Source: Bowmanella dokdonensis (GTDB lineage Bacteria; Pseudomonadota; Gammaproteobacteria; Enterobacterales; Alteromonadaceae). Taken from it: a stretch of DNA of 64,000 nucleotides. Below the pieces are notes generated by a model. That model ran no database searches, had not been told where the DNA came from, and was given only the letters and a program-made list of their open reading frames with translations. The stretch spans positions 18,029 to 82,028 of the forward strand of contig NZ_JAFKCV010000016.1 in the NCBI RefSeq assembly GCF_017254865.1. Direction: 5' to 3'. How positions within the stretch are numbered: position 1 is the first letter of the stretch; every line of letters begins with the position of its first letter. Below are positions 26,955-36,712 of the stretch, one piece after another. A program made the translations under genes and the position numbers.

Positions 26955-29066
26955 TTAGTGATGATGATGCTTATCAGGCAGCGACTGGATATAGATAACC
27001 AGATGATCGATCTCCTCTGGCTTGAGGAAGCCCCCCCAGGGTGGCATCATCGGGCTCAGCCCCTCAGCGGCACCACCTTTGTCAATCACAGCATGAATCT
27101 CTTCGGCAGAGCGTTTGAAGTGAAACATGGGAGACGTCAGATCCGGCAACTCGACTCCCAACATTGATGAATCTGGCCCCTTGCCGTCTCCCTTAACGCC
27201 ATGGCATCTGGCACAGTTAACCGCAAACAGGGCAGCAGTGGCCTCTTCATTGTAATCCTTTGGCACGCTGTCTTTTTCCTCTTCCGGTTCGACCACATCC
27301 GCTTCTTCGGCCCGCACCAGCATCAGCACCTCACCACTGGGATCGGACGCCGCACCAAGGGTGGTGACCAGCAGTTCACCGCTTGCCAGTTGTACCACAG
27401 AGCTGACACCACGTTGCGCATATTGATTGGCCCGGGCTATCAGTTTCACCTCCTCAACCTGGGGTTGGTCGCCATCCATCACAAATATCTTGGCCGAATA
27501 ATTATCGGCAAACACATACTTGTCTTTCAAGGAAGGATATTTGTCTCCCCGGTACAGGGCGCCACCGATGACCGCCCTGTCATAAGCGCTGTGCTGGTAG
27601 GTATAAACCGGTCCCTGCTCAGGCAGGTTCAGTTGTTCCCAGCCTTTGCTTCCGGTTTCGTTCCGCCCTTCCACCACAGGAAACTGGTAGTGCTTGCCCT
27701 TCTCAACTTTATTCACTTCCTCCCAGATGGTCGAGCCCACATCCCCCAGCCAGAGATCGCCGGTTTGTGGATCAAAGGTAAACCTAAACGGGTTGCGTAG
27801 CCCCAGCGCCCAGTATTCATTGCGAATTTCCGGATTATCCAGAAAAGGATTGTCATCCGGCACATGAAATCCCGCCAACTGGCCAAAGCCGAAAGGTGCT
27901 GGAGGCGGATTTTTCGCCTGCATATCCACATCCAGGCGTAATATTCCGGCCCGCAATACTTCGGCAGAGGTGCGTCCTTCTTTGGGGTGTACGCCCTCGC
28001 CCAGTCCGATATACAGGTAACCATCCAAACCAAACTCCACAGAGCCACCGTTGTGGAACCCATCGGCAGAGCGCGGAAGAGACAGTAAAACAAACTCGGA
28101 AGCCTTGCGTTCCCCCGGCTCCCCGGAAGCCAAATCAAAGCGGGACAACTTGTTCAATTGTCCTTCTTCGGGGCGCGTATCGGTATAGTACAGATACATC
28201 AGGCGCTTACTCGGGTCCTGACTGAATTGTGGGTGGAACGCCATACCCACTGCGCCATTCTCGACTTCAACCTCACCGAGTTGATCGCTGATATCCAGCA
28301 CCAGTTGCTTTTCTCCCCCCTCTGGAAACGGCACTTTGTACACACGGCCAACCCGTTCAAGAATATACAGGCTGTCGGTCTCTCCCGGCGCCTGCCGAAC
28401 CAGCACAGGTTGTTCAAACACCAGGCCCGGATACAGATTTTTCAGGCCCCACTCTGATTCGGGTACAGGATTAAAGAAAATACGAATTTGTGTAATACGG
28501 TTAGCTATATCGCGGTCGGCGGTGAAAGCGACCCCCAGTGCCAGAGGCAAGAGGAAATACACCAGAGCCAGCACCCCAGGGATACTGGCCAGGCATTTTA
28601 ATAACGCCCAGATTGGCTGGCCTATGGCAGCGCCTATGGAAGCCCTGTCTCGCCACAGTAGCACCGCTGCCATAGCCAGCAGATAAAAGAGCGTGGACAG
28701 CAAACCGATAGCAGCAATCAGTTGGGGATCATAATTGATGGTGGTTGCTAAAAAGCTGTACAGCGAGGCAGTGGTGTATGCAAACAGATAACAGAGATAT
28801 TCGTTGCCAAAACGTTTGAGTGAACTAAATGCCTGTGACTTAAACAGTAAGTTGCTCAGGAAAATCTGGATAAGAAACGTCAGGACGAAAATGCTTGTTA
28901 GTCTGCCCATATCCGCGACACTGACATAGACCTCGGGCAGGCGCATAACAAACCTGGGAATCAGGTTAACTTCGCGAGATATCCAGTAGCCAAGTATCGA
29001 CGCCAGGGCAACAAAACCCAGTTGTGCTAAGGCTACGACTACCTGCTGCCATTTATTGTTTTTCAT
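26955..29066 (-). CDS. Membrane-anchored glucose/sorbosone-type dehydrogenase fused to cytochrome c
   Basis: About 703 residues in three parts. Six hydrophobic segments (about 1-190) come first. A soluble beta-propeller dehydrogenase of the GSDH/Asd type follows (about 200-590: GAVGMAFHPQF, DGFHNGGSVEFGLDGYLYIGLG, ALGLRNPFRFTFDP). The end is a monohaem cytochrome c (CARCHG near 618, Met ligand in SPMMPPWGG). The protein ends in four histidines. It would oxidise a sugar with PQQ and pass electrons to the haem. ATG (29066), GTG (29069) or TTG (29072) could start it; GAGGGA lies upstream. It is convergent with 25419. Confidence 0.83.
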   Translation of the reverse strand: MKNNKWQQVVVALAQLGFVALASILGYWISREVNLIPRFVMRLPEVYVSVADMGRLTSIFVLTFLIQIFLSNLLFKSQAFSSLKRFGNEYLCYLFAYTTASLYSFLATTINYDPQLIAAIGLLSTLFYLLAMAAVLLWRDRASIGAAIGQPIWALLKCLASIPGVLALVYFLLPLALGVAFTADRDIANRITQIRIFFNPVPESEWGLKNLYPGLVFEQPVLVRQAPGETDSLYILERVGRVYKVPFPEGGEKQLVLDISDQLGEVEVENGAVGMAFHPQFSQDPSKRLMYLYYTDTRPEEGQLNKLSRFDLASGEPGERKASEFVLLSLPRSADGFHNGGSVEFGLDGYLYIGLGEGVHPKEGRTSAEVLRAGILRLDVDMQAKNPPPAPFGFGQLAGFHVPDDNPFLDNPEIRNEYWALGLRNPFRFTFDPQTGDLWLGDVGSTIWEEVNKVEKGKHYQFPVVEGRNETGSKGWEQLNLPEQGPVYTYQHSAYDRAVIGGALYRGDKYPSLKDKYVFADNYSAKIFVMDGDQPQVEEVKLIARANQYAQRGVSSVVQLASGELLVTTLGAASDPSGEVLMLVRAEEADVVEPEEEKDSVPKDYNEEATAALFAVNCARCHGVKGDGKGPDSSMLGVELPDLTSPMFHFKRSAEEIHAVIDKGGAAEGLSPMMPPWGGFLKPEEIDHLVIYIQSLPDKHHHH

Positions 29067-29406
29067 CACCAACTTTGTCCCTCATTTGATTGCTTGTTTT
29101 CCGTTGCTGGCTGACAGCCGCGAACTTCGCGTTCGAAGTGACTCTCATGACAGTTGACTCCCTATATTGCCAAGTACCCGTTATCCAATACAAGTGAATC
29201 TTACAGCTAGCCATCCAGCGGGGTGACTACCCGACTATGACTTTGGCAACCCCAGATCAGGCGAGGCCAACAATCGTGTGACATCAGTGGGCAAAGAAAG
29301 ATCAACAGAGCAGTTAGTCCCAGAATTGAGCAGATAGCAGATATACAAATACTTTTGCATGCCTTAATCTTGCCCAGAATTCTTATTGAGTGACAGGCCC
29401 AACAGC
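29067..29406. other. Divergent intergenic region dehydrogenase / ATP-grasp
   Basis: 340 bases. No -24/-12 site with correct spacing and no PEP-CTERM box were found. A TTGACT at 29153-29158 could be a plus-strand -35, but no good -10 follows at 16-18 bases. No coding frame is supported. Confidence 0.45.
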
Positions 29407-30630
29407 ATGGAAAAAAACTGGCGAAACAAATACCGGGTAATGGTACCGCAAGCGGATGCAATGGGTGCCATTGCCGCCATCCGTTCCCTGGGGGAGCATG
29501 GTTACGACGTTTACGCCGTTTCAGCTAATCCCAACGCCTTAGGGTTGGCTTCCCGTTTTGCCAGTCATGCGGTGGTCTCACCGGATTATGACGAGCAATA
29601 CGTCCCCTGGCTCAGAGAGTTTATCGCCAGGGAAAACATCCGGGCCATCGTCCACAGTGAAGGATTCCTGATTGCCATTCAGGAACACTATGAGGAGTTT
29701 TGCCACCTTATACCCGGTGCGGGCAGCCGCGAGGACGTTTACCGTTGTATGAGCAAGACGGCGACATTTGGCGATTTTCTCAGCCAGGATCACAGTCCTG
29801 CGGTGAAATCACACATTCCCCCCACCCTGGTGATCAAATCAGATGATGAAATAGACTGGCAGGCCATCGGCCAATGGCCATTACCTTTGTTTATCAAGGG
29901 GGATGCTTACTTTGCCAGGACGGGTGACGAGAGTCTGGTCAAGCGGGTGGAAACCCTGGAAGAGGCCAAAACCCTGGTCGAGCAACTTCGACCTGAGTAT
30001 GAAGAGCTGCTGATTCAGGGTTGTGTTAAAGGCGCCAAGGCCACAGTCAACATTCTGGCAATGGACGGAAAGATCCTGGCCGAATCCATGGTGATTGCCA
30101 GCCACCATAACCCACATACCGGCGGTCTGACCTCACTTCGCAAGAGTTGGTGGCAGGAAGACATGTATCAGGACGCGCTGCAACGACTGGCGTTTCTCAA
30201 CTGGCAGGGAGCTGCCATGGTGGAGTATAGCTGGGACGATACTACACAAAGCTTCAATTTCATTGAATTGAATGCCAGGTATTGGGCAGCCCTGAACCTG
30301 GACATTCTCGCCGGCATTCATTTCCCCTGTTACCAGATGGACTATTTCTTTGAAAAACTGGCTCCCGAACAAGCTATCCGCCTTACCCAATCTATCTGCG
30401 CCCGTCACGCCCTGCCGGCGGATTTCGGCTATGCCTTGTCGCTGATAAAGGATAAAAACGTCGGCTTGGGGAAAAAGCTCTATTGTCTGGTGGAGTTCTT
30501 CGCGCTGTTTTTGCACCCGGGTATCAAGGCCGACTTGCTCTATCCGGGTGATCGAAAACTCTATTTCATTAACCTGGGGCGTTTTTGTAAGGAATTCATC
30601 CGTTCAGCGCTAAGCAGGCTGAACCTTTGA
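29407..30630 (+). CDS. ATP-grasp ligase-like protein
   Basis: 407 residues. The N-terminus reads like a pre-ATP-grasp domain (VMVPQADAMGAIAAIRSLGEHGYDVYAVS). The ATP-grasp region has PLFIKGDAYFARTG, GAKATVNILAMDGK and a metal-site block FNFIELNARYW. This resembles the carbamoyl-phosphate-synthase-like or PylC-like group that joins an amine to a carboxylate. The ATG at 29407 is taken; the frame opens at a TTG 21 bases earlier. It stands alone on the plus strand. Adjacent genes (PP-loop, second ATP-grasp, Asn-synthetase-like) suggest amide decoration of the polysaccharide. Confidence 0.75.
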   Translation: MEKNWRNKYRVMVPQADAMGAIAAIRSLGEHGYDVYAVSANPNALGLASRFASHAVVSPDYDEQYVPWLREFIARENIRAIVHSEGFLIAIQEHYEEFCHLIPGAGSREDVYRCMSKTATFGDFLSQDHSPAVKSHIPPTLVIKSDDEIDWQAIGQWPLPLFIKGDAYFARTGDESLVKRVETLEEAKTLVEQLRPEYEELLIQGCVKGAKATVNILAMDGKILAESMVIASHHNPHTGGLTSLRKSWWQEDMYQDALQRLAFLNWQGAAMVEYSWDDTTQSFNFIELNARYWAALNLDILAGIHFPCYQMDYFFEKLAPEQAIRLTQSICARHALPADFGYALSLIKDKNVGLGKKLYCLVEFFALFLHPGIKADLLYPGDRKLYFINLGRFCKEFIRSALSRLNL

Positions 30631-30654
30631 TTTCAGGGACCGTCGGCGAAAATC

Positions 30655-31818
30655 CTACCTGATATTGGTCTGGGTCATGGTGACGCGCCAGCTCACCCAT
30701 TCTGTACCTCGCCATTTATGTACCAGGCGTTTGAATATTGAGTGAGTCAACAGATTAAACAGCGCCTCCCAATGCATGCGAATATTGAACCGCCGTACTT
30801 TGTTCTCCAGTGCCGATGCCAGTTCTTCCTGTCCCTGTCGCCTGGCCAGGTAAGCCAGGTCCAGGGCGAACGGCACTGCGGCATGGCTCTTCACCGCCAT
30901 ACTCTTGGCCTGCTGCAAACTTTGCAGAGGGGGTAAACTGGCGGCATGCATATTCAACAGCTTCAGAGCAATCATGGTGCGCATACACTTCGAACATTCC
31001 CCGCAGTTGCTGTCCACATGCCGCCAGCAGACCTGCAGGTTGTCCAGCAGCGCCTGGTGGGCAGCCAGGTACTCGGTTTTATCGGTTCTGGACACGTCCA
31101 TGCCGTCATGAATGACCTTCCGTGTGGCATCCCCCCATAAGGGATCGGTGAGCGGATGACTGCCCCAGGGAAACAAATCGTCACAGGTGAAACTGGACGG
31201 GATATAGGTGGCCGGAAAGCCCAGGATGGCCGCCACCGCTCCCAGTTCAAGGCCATGCTGGAAGTTGTGGGATATCTTGCGATTCTCTGCGTACTGGCGG
31301 TAATTACCCAGCACATCGATCAGGCGTTTTCCCTGGCTCTGGGCAAAGCGAATCTGACGGTTCAGAAACACCTCCCACTGCTCTTCCTTATCCCATCCCT
31401 CGAAGCCGTTCATCGTTATCAGGTGCGTGATGGCATCAAAGTGCCGGGCCAGGGAATAACTGCCGTCGATGCCGCCAGAGTAAAAACTGGCCGCACCTGG
31501 CGTTGCCACACCGGCTTCCTGAGCCTCGCCCAAGACTTCAACGCGCTTTAAACCGCGATTCCACATGCTGTAAAGCGGCTGCAATTCTGCCACGGTGTTC
31601 TGTATAGATGTGCTGAAAGGCACTGTTTCGTCCAGCACAATATTCCGGCCGGTGGCCATAGCATCCAGCAGACAGATACCAATAAAGGCGTCTCCGGGCG
31701 TACGCAACGACACCCAGTCCGGGAAGGAGAAAAACACCTCATCACCGTCAACCAGCGCAGAAATGATTCTTCTGTCGGCTTGTGTGAACTCTCGAAAGTC
31801 GCTAATCCGTAATGACAC
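30655..31818 (-). CDS. PP-loop ATPase-like protein with a QueC-like Cys motif
   Basis: 387 residues. A PP-loop variant SGGIDGSYSLA lies near residue 113, and a C-terminal C-GEC-SKC cluster (NCGECSKCMRTM, near 273-284) recalls the zinc site of QueC/TilS-type N-type ATP pyrophosphatases. It would adenylate a substrate with release of pyrophosphate. It starts with GTG (AAGGAA about 6 bases upstream). Position between two ATP-grasp proteins suggests the same decoration pathway. No specific family could be assigned. Confidence 0.6.
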   Translation of the reverse strand: MSLRISDFREFTQADRRIISALVDGDEVFFSFPDWVSLRTPGDAFIGICLLDAMATGRNIVLDETVPFSTSIQNTVAELQPLYSMWNRGLKRVEVLGEAQEAGVATPGAASFYSGGIDGSYSLARHFDAITHLITMNGFEGWDKEEQWEVFLNRQIRFAQSQGKRLIDVLGNYRQYAENRKISHNFQHGLELGAVAAILGFPATYIPSSFTCDDLFPWGSHPLTDPLWGDATRKVIHDGMDVSRTDKTEYLAAHQALLDNLQVCWRHVDSNCGECSKCMRTMIALKLLNMHAASLPPLQSLQQAKSMAVKSHAAVPFALDLAYLARRQGQEELASALENKVRRFNIRMHWEALFNLLTHSIFKRLVHKWRGTEWVSWRVTMTQTNIR

Positions 31819-31857
31819 ATCAATTTCCTTATGCCGGGTGGATAATCTCTGCGCAGT

Positions 31858-32943
31858 TTAAGCTAATTCGGCAGCCGCTTGCACCAGCTTTATGGACGGA
31901 ATATTGGCATGAGCAGCCCCGTCCTTATCCGGTGAGACATTGGTTTCCACCAGCACCGGCCCCTGCTCACTCAGGGTGATATCCAGGCCGGCGAAGCGGG
32001 TATTTGGCAGCTTGGCCAAAACCTCGCAGGCAAACTGGCAGATGGCTGACCATTCCATTAGCTGTACGCCGGACAATTGCGCACCGTGATCGGGGTGATG
32101 GGTCAATTGTCCCCGATGGGGATTATATTTGGTCAGTCCGGCCTCGGTCACCCCGGTGGCCAGATTGACGGGGCACATAATTCCCCCTGCGGAGGCATTG
32201 TCCACGGCTGCACCCTGCCGTCCCACCCGGAGGTAGGCGCCTATAACTTGTGGCGCTTGCCCCCTGGCCTCCAACACCCAGAGCCGCAGGGTATTGACGC
32301 TGGAGGGGTTGAAGGCGGCAAACTGGGGTGTCTGCTCAATGAAATCTTCGATAATGAATTCACTGACCCCTTCGGGATCTTTCAGCGTGTCCATAAGAGC
32401 AGACACACTGAGTTCTTTGCCACTGACTGTCTCCTGCAAAATCACATGATCGGCTGTTCCCGCTACCAGCAGGACTTTAATTCCCTGCCCTCCCCAACCT
32501 TCAATGGGCTTGACACAAATCTTCTGGCCCTCCAGCCCGGCCAGCAGTTGTTGCAGGGTCTCCTCAGTCTTTAAGGGGTTACCCTGCCTGTCAATGCCAC
32601 GTCGGGGGTGGAAATAACCCAGCATTTGTGCGCTGCGTATATGTAAAAAGGCATAGATGGCCTTTTCGGAAAGCTTGCTCTGAGTCAGCTTCCGGTAGGG
32701 CTTGGGATTAAGTGTCTCCAATGCCTGGTAATATTCCCTGGCGGACACATGCAGCCACATTTTTTCAGCGGGAAAGTCTTTCCTGGCCATACCGGCAACG
32801 ACGAAGTAACGGGGTCCCAGTTTCGTTTTCAGGCAAAAGCGACAGCAATCCAGCAATACCGATGCAAAGGGTACCCCGGCCAGTCTGGCTTCTGTCCTGA
32901 GCATGGACAGGGTGGTGCGTAATTTACTGACAATTGATGCCAT
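31858..32943 (-). CDS. Sugar-transfer associated ATP-grasp protein
   Basis: 361 residues. It matches the ATPgrasp_ST pattern with CVKPIEGWGGQGIKVL near 137, FIIEDFIEQTPQFAAFNPSSVNTLRLWVL, and a C-terminal FAGLDITLSEQGPVLVETNVSPDKD metal-binding region. Such proteins occur with glycosyltransferases and polymer operons and probably form an amide or ester link on a sugar or carrier. The end of the upstream deacetylase is 2 bases from this gene's start, so coupling is likely. Confidence 0.78.
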   Translation of the reverse strand: MASIVSKLRTTLSMLRTEARLAGVPFASVLLDCCRFCLKTKLGPRYFVVAGMARKDFPAEKMWLHVSAREYYQALETLNPKPYRKLTQSKLSEKAIYAFLHIRSAQMLGYFHPRRGIDRQGNPLKTEETLQQLLAGLEGQKICVKPIEGWGGQGIKVLLVAGTADHVILQETVSGKELSVSALMDTLKDPEGVSEFIIEDFIEQTPQFAAFNPSSVNTLRLWVLEARGQAPQVIGAYLRVGRQGAAVDNASAGGIMCPVNLATGVTEAGLTKYNPHRGQLTHHPDHGAQLSGVQLMEWSAICQFACEVLAKLPNTRFAGLDITLSEQGPVLVETNVSPDKDGAAHANIPSIKLVQAAAELA

Positions 32944-32945
32944 AT

Positions 32946-33962
32946 TTATCCCAGCCTCTTCCTGGTACTGCGCAACAGCGTCATAAAGCCGCTGAGCTCT
33001 GCCTCAAACTCCAGATTTGACACTCGGTTTGCATCCATAATGCGCGGCAATTCAAATAATGAGCGGTCACGATCGGCCAGTTCATTCTCTGTCGTGGTAG
33101 CCGTGTCGATTCCCAACTGCTTCAACAATTCAAACTGACTGGCTGCGTATTCACCGCTGGGGTAACAGAAATGCCGGGTCTGCTCTTCCAGGTTCTTTGC
33201 TATCCATTGACGGTTTTCCTCCACTTCACGGCGAGCCCGCTCAGGATCCTGTTGAGGGAAGGTATGCCTATGGGTGTGCAACTCCATGCTGATACCTTGG
33301 GTCTGGATCCTTTTCAACGCTTGAATATCCAGGTACATAAACTTGCCGCTGTTCAGCCAGCCCTGGTAATCCACTCCCACCTCCAGACAGACCTCCTGCA
33401 AGACCTGGCATCGCTGCTCTGCATCGAGGCGCTCCTCCAGCACCGCTATCGATTGCTGCGACAAGGTCGTGCTGCCCAGGGTTTGGGCTGTCAGGCTGTC
33501 CTGGGCAACTTGCAGGCTTCCTCCCCCTTTCCACAGCAGGTACGCCACCGCCACATTGAACACCGGAATTTGTTTCTGCGCATAGTAAGACGACAGATAC
33601 AGGGTGGCCGGATAACCGGCCTGATGCAAAGGGTCAGCCATGCCTTGTTCGATCCCGGCCCAACCATCGTCAATGGTAATGGTCAGCAGATCCCTGACGT
33701 TCCCGGCGCCGGCCAGTTTGGCATGCAGATCATCCAGGCTGACCACCTTGAAACGCCACTTTTTAATAAGCGCAAGACGCTGCCTGAACAGCCCGCTTTG
33801 CATAAACAGGCCCGGCCTGAACTGGTGTTCATCCTCAATGGCGATACCGTGATAACAGAGAATTCTCGCCTTGTCAGCCGTCATCCGCCTGGCCAGGTGA
33901 AAAAGCCCCACCCCCTTGCAGACCCTAAGAAACAGTTGTTTCACACTTCCTCCCTTTAGCAT
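32946..33962 (-). CDS. Polysaccharide deacetylase family protein (A)
   Basis: About 338 residues of the NodB/CE4 fold. Motif 1 is ITIDDGWAGIEQG (near 97). The HTH-type metal motif is MELHTHRHTFP, and motif FCYPSGEYAA follows near 260. N-deacetylation of GlcNAc-type residues is expected. The ATG at 33962 has GGAGG 6 bases upstream and is preferred over the TTG opening the frame at 33980. A GTG further in is also possible. It is followed by the ATP-grasp_ST gene after 2 bases. Confidence 0.82.
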   Translation of the reverse strand: MLKGGSVKQLFLRVCKGVGLFHLARRMTADKARILCYHGIAIEDEHQFRPGLFMQSGLFRQRLALIKKWRFKVVSLDDLHAKLAGAGNVRDLLTITIDDGWAGIEQGMADPLHQAGYPATLYLSSYYAQKQIPVFNVAVAYLLWKGGGSLQVAQDSLTAQTLGSTTLSQQSIAVLEERLDAEQRCQVLQEVCLEVGVDYQGWLNSGKFMYLDIQALKRIQTQGISMELHTHRHTFPQQDPERARREVEENRQWIAKNLEEQTRHFCYPSGEYAASQFELLKQLGIDTATTTENELADRDRSLFELPRIMDANRVSNLEFEAELSGFMTLLRSTRKRLG

Positions 33963-34005
33963 CCGGATCCTCCCGTTCAAAGGGAAGATATCCCGGTGCA
34001 GCCTG

Positions 34006-34962
34006 TTATTGCTGTGCCTTAACCAGATTCTGAATTAACCGGAAATGAAATTTGAGGGGGGTTTTATCCCAGGGTGTAAAGCGGCGTAGTCGCCAAACCG
34101 AAGTCTGCTTATCCGATATCCCCTTTTCAGTGGCCACCGCACTGCTGAATCCCGCCTGTCTGACCAGGGATTCTGTCAACTGATCGAAGTCTTTATCCGG
34201 CACGCCATTGGGATAAGCGAAGTGCTCTATGTCTCTGCCGATCCAGTCAGCCAGTTGCGCCCGACTCTGCCGGATCTCGTCGGCTTGCTCCTGTTCTGAG
34301 CAGATCTTTAAGATTGGATGGTTCACAGTGTGGGCGCCGATAGTCACGCCTTTATCAGACAATTCCCGGATCTGCTCCGGTGTCATCATCAATGCAGCCT
34401 GCTCCTGGATATTATTGTCCCGGTAGAGCTGCGCAATTTGTTCGAGCCGTTGTTCAACCGGCAGATACTTAAGCTTATTGATCAGACCGTATCCCAGCGC
34501 ACGGCGACGTTGCCAGTCGCTTAACTGCAGTTTCTCTGCACCAACCTGCAGAGTCAGCCGGTCAGGGTCGCTGAACAAATACAGCACCCGGTCATTCCAC
34601 ATGTTCTGGCCCTGACTGAAGGCGGTGGCTACATAGACAGTGGCCGGAACCTGATACCTGGCGAGAATGGGCTGGGCAACCGTAAGATTATTCTTGTATC
34701 CGTCATCGAAGGTAATACAGATGGGATTGGCCGGCAGGCACTCATGTTGCAGGCCATCTAAGGCCTGATTCAGGGACAAAGGCGTGAAATAGCGGCTGAC
34801 CAACTGCATCTGCCAGTCAAACGTCTCGGCGGTCACTTCCAGGCGGCGCAGTGGGTCAGGCTTTTCCAGCACCTGATGGTAGTTGAGGATGCTCAGCTTG
34901 CCCCGACCAAGCACCCTGCCAGCTCCGGCCAGCAGCCGGTGAAGCACATTATTCATCTTCAT
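34006..34962 (-). CDS. Polysaccharide deacetylase family protein (B)
   Basis: 318 residues, CE4 type, with ICITFDDGYKNNL near 77 and the metal motif IGAHTVNHPIL near 197. HFAYPNGVPDKDF follows. It lies directly beside the first deacetylase and differs enough to be a diverged copy or to act on another residue. The start overlaps the asparagine-synthetase-like stop region by 14 bases. That places it in the minus-strand operon that begins with the TPR gene at 38177. Confidence 0.85.
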   Translation of the reverse strand: MKMNNVLHRLLAGAGRVLGRGKLSILNYHQVLEKPDPLRRLEVTAETFDWQMQLVSRYFTPLSLNQALDGLQHECLPANPICITFDDGYKNNLTVAQPILARYQVPATVYVATAFSQGQNMWNDRVLYLFSDPDRLTLQVGAEKLQLSDWQRRRALGYGLINKLKYLPVEQRLEQIAQLYRDNNIQEQAALMMTPEQIRELSDKGVTIGAHTVNHPILKICSEQEQADEIRQSRAQLADWIGRDIEHFAYPNGVPDKDFDQLTESLVRQAGFSSAVATEKGISDKQTSVWRLRRFTPWDKTPLKFHFRLIQNLVKAQQ

Positions 34963-36661
34963 GCTTTTGTAACCAGAGTTCCAACACCACGATAATCCAG
35001 ATTAGTTCACCGTAGTAACTGGCATGGACCGTCTTGTGTGCTTCTAGCACTTGGTCAATCAGGCTGTCGCTTAGAATATGGCGCTCCCTGAAGCGCTGCA
35101 GCATCTCCAGGCTGAGTGTCCTGAGTTGTTCGTTCTCCCGCATCCATACGCCAAAGGGCAAGCCAAAACCATGCTTCTCCTTATCCAGGGTCTCATCGGC
35201 CAGAAATCCCCTGCACGCCTGCCGGTAGAAATGTCGCAGTTTCTGTCCGGGCAACTTGGCCGAGTCAGGGACGGTGCAACTGAAATCCACCATTTCCTTG
35301 TCCAGGAAAGGATAAGCCACTTCGACCCCGGCCATCTCACACATTTTACTGACCTTGACCAGGTCATTGTCGGCAAGGGTAAACTTCCAGTCCAAAAACA
35401 ACATGGCATCTATGGGCCGGTCGCTGCTGCACTCATGGTAACGCTTGCTGAACTGCCGTTCAGGCAACGTCTGGTCAACCTTGGCCAGAAAGTCGGCAGA
35501 AAAAATCCCTCCAGCGCCCAGTTGCTTGATAAAGTTATAGGTTTGCAGGCGGCCTGGCAGTCTGACTTCGGCTTGCCGGATATAGCTGGCCACCTTCTTA
35601 AATCCGGGCAGGCCACTGAGTGGCGAGCCGACAAAAATCCCTCGCAACGGCGCACGTAACCAGGCCGGAAGCGCCAAATAGGGTTCAAAGACCTTTTGCT
35701 TGGCATACCTGGCATTACCGGCAAAAATTTCGTCGCCCCCATCTCCTGCCAGCAGTTTATTCACCCCGTGGGATTTGGCGAAACTGGCACAGAAATAGGC
35801 GGCCATAGCCGATGAATTGCCAAAAGGCTCATCAAAATATTGCGCCACCTTCACAAAGGCATCGGCCACCTGGGCAGGCTTTAAATACAGCACCTCATGC
35901 TGGGTATTGAAATGCTTCGCCGTGATCAGGGCAAACTCGGTTTCATCGTATCCCTTGGCTTCAAAGCCGACAGAGAAGGTTCTAGCTGCAGTGTGCCTGG
36001 ACAGCATGCCGGCAACACTGGAACTGTCCAGGCCTCCGCTGAGAAAGGCGCCGCATTCAGGCGTGATGGCTTTTTCAACCGCCCCATCCAGGGTCGACAG
36101 GCATTGCTGATAGCCCCGGGCATCGTCATTGACTTCATGGGTAAACCGGGGGCAGTAGCAAAGCAGGCTGCTGAATTCTGCCTGGCTGTTCCAATGCACA
36201 GCTTTGGCGGGTTCCAGTTTTTCAACCTGCTTATAAATAGTGGTCGGCGCAGGGATACAGTGAAAATAGAAGTAGTTGAAGATGGCTTGTTCCGAGAGGG
36301 TCAGGGTGACCTCAGGCAAGCCTTTGAGATGCATCAGGGAAGAGGCTACGTACAGGCACTGGCCCTGCCGGCTGTAATAGCAGGGCTGAATACCCATGTG
36401 GTCGTTCAGCAACCAGACGCTACCCTTACCGTCGGCGTAGGCCACCCAGAACGTCCCTGAGACATGGCGGAACGAGTCCGGCCCGATTCCTGAAGCCTGC
36501 AGAAACGCCAGCAACGCCGCGGCGTCAACCGGGTTGCCATCCAACTCAAGCTGGCCTTTTATGCTGACAAAGGCCTGACCATCAAAAGCCTTGTCCAGCG
36601 TTCCGTACTCGGGCAACACCAATTGTAGATTGGTATTGATAGTCAATGGGTTAACCTGCAA
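34949..36661 (-). CDS. Asparagine-synthetase-like amide ligase lacking the N-terminal Cys
   Basis: 570 residues. A degenerate Ntn-type domain fills 1-150. The synthetase domain has PP-loop SGGLDSS at 208-214, GDGGDEIFAGNARY and YPFLDKEM. The residue after the start is Gln, not Cys, so the glutaminase nucleophile is missing. Use of free ammonia or another amine is therefore likely. The frame begins at TTG 36661 with AAGGAA almost touching it; no ATG is available nearby. Compare the complete amidotransferase at 55276. The gene sits among deacetylases and ATP-grasp proteins. Confidence 0.82.
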   Translation of the reverse strand: MQVNPLTINTNLQLVLPEYGTLDKAFDGQAFVSIKGQLELDGNPVDAAALLAFLQASGIGPDSFRHVSGTFWVAYADGKGSVWLLNDHMGIQPCYYSRQGQCLYVASSLMHLKGLPEVTLTLSEQAIFNYFYFHCIPAPTTIYKQVEKLEPAKAVHWNSQAEFSSLLCYCPRFTHEVNDDARGYQQCLSTLDGAVEKAITPECGAFLSGGLDSSSVAGMLSRHTAARTFSVGFEAKGYDETEFALITAKHFNTQHEVLYLKPAQVADAFVKVAQYFDEPFGNSSAMAAYFCASFAKSHGVNKLLAGDGGDEIFAGNARYAKQKVFEPYLALPAWLRAPLRGIFVGSPLSGLPGFKKVASYIRQAEVRLPGRLQTYNFIKQLGAGGIFSADFLAKVDQTLPERQFSKRYHECSSDRPIDAMLFLDWKFTLADNDLVKVSKMCEMAGVEVAYPFLDKEMVDFSCTVPDSAKLPGQKLRHFYRQACRGFLADETLDKEKHGFGLPFGVWMRENEQLRTLSLEMLQRFRERHILSDSLIDQVLEAHKTVHASYYGELIWIIVVLELWLQKHEDE

Positions 36662-36712
36662 TTCCTTCTCTCCACTTCCGCGTTATTCAATCTTTGACCT
36701 GGCCGTGACAAC

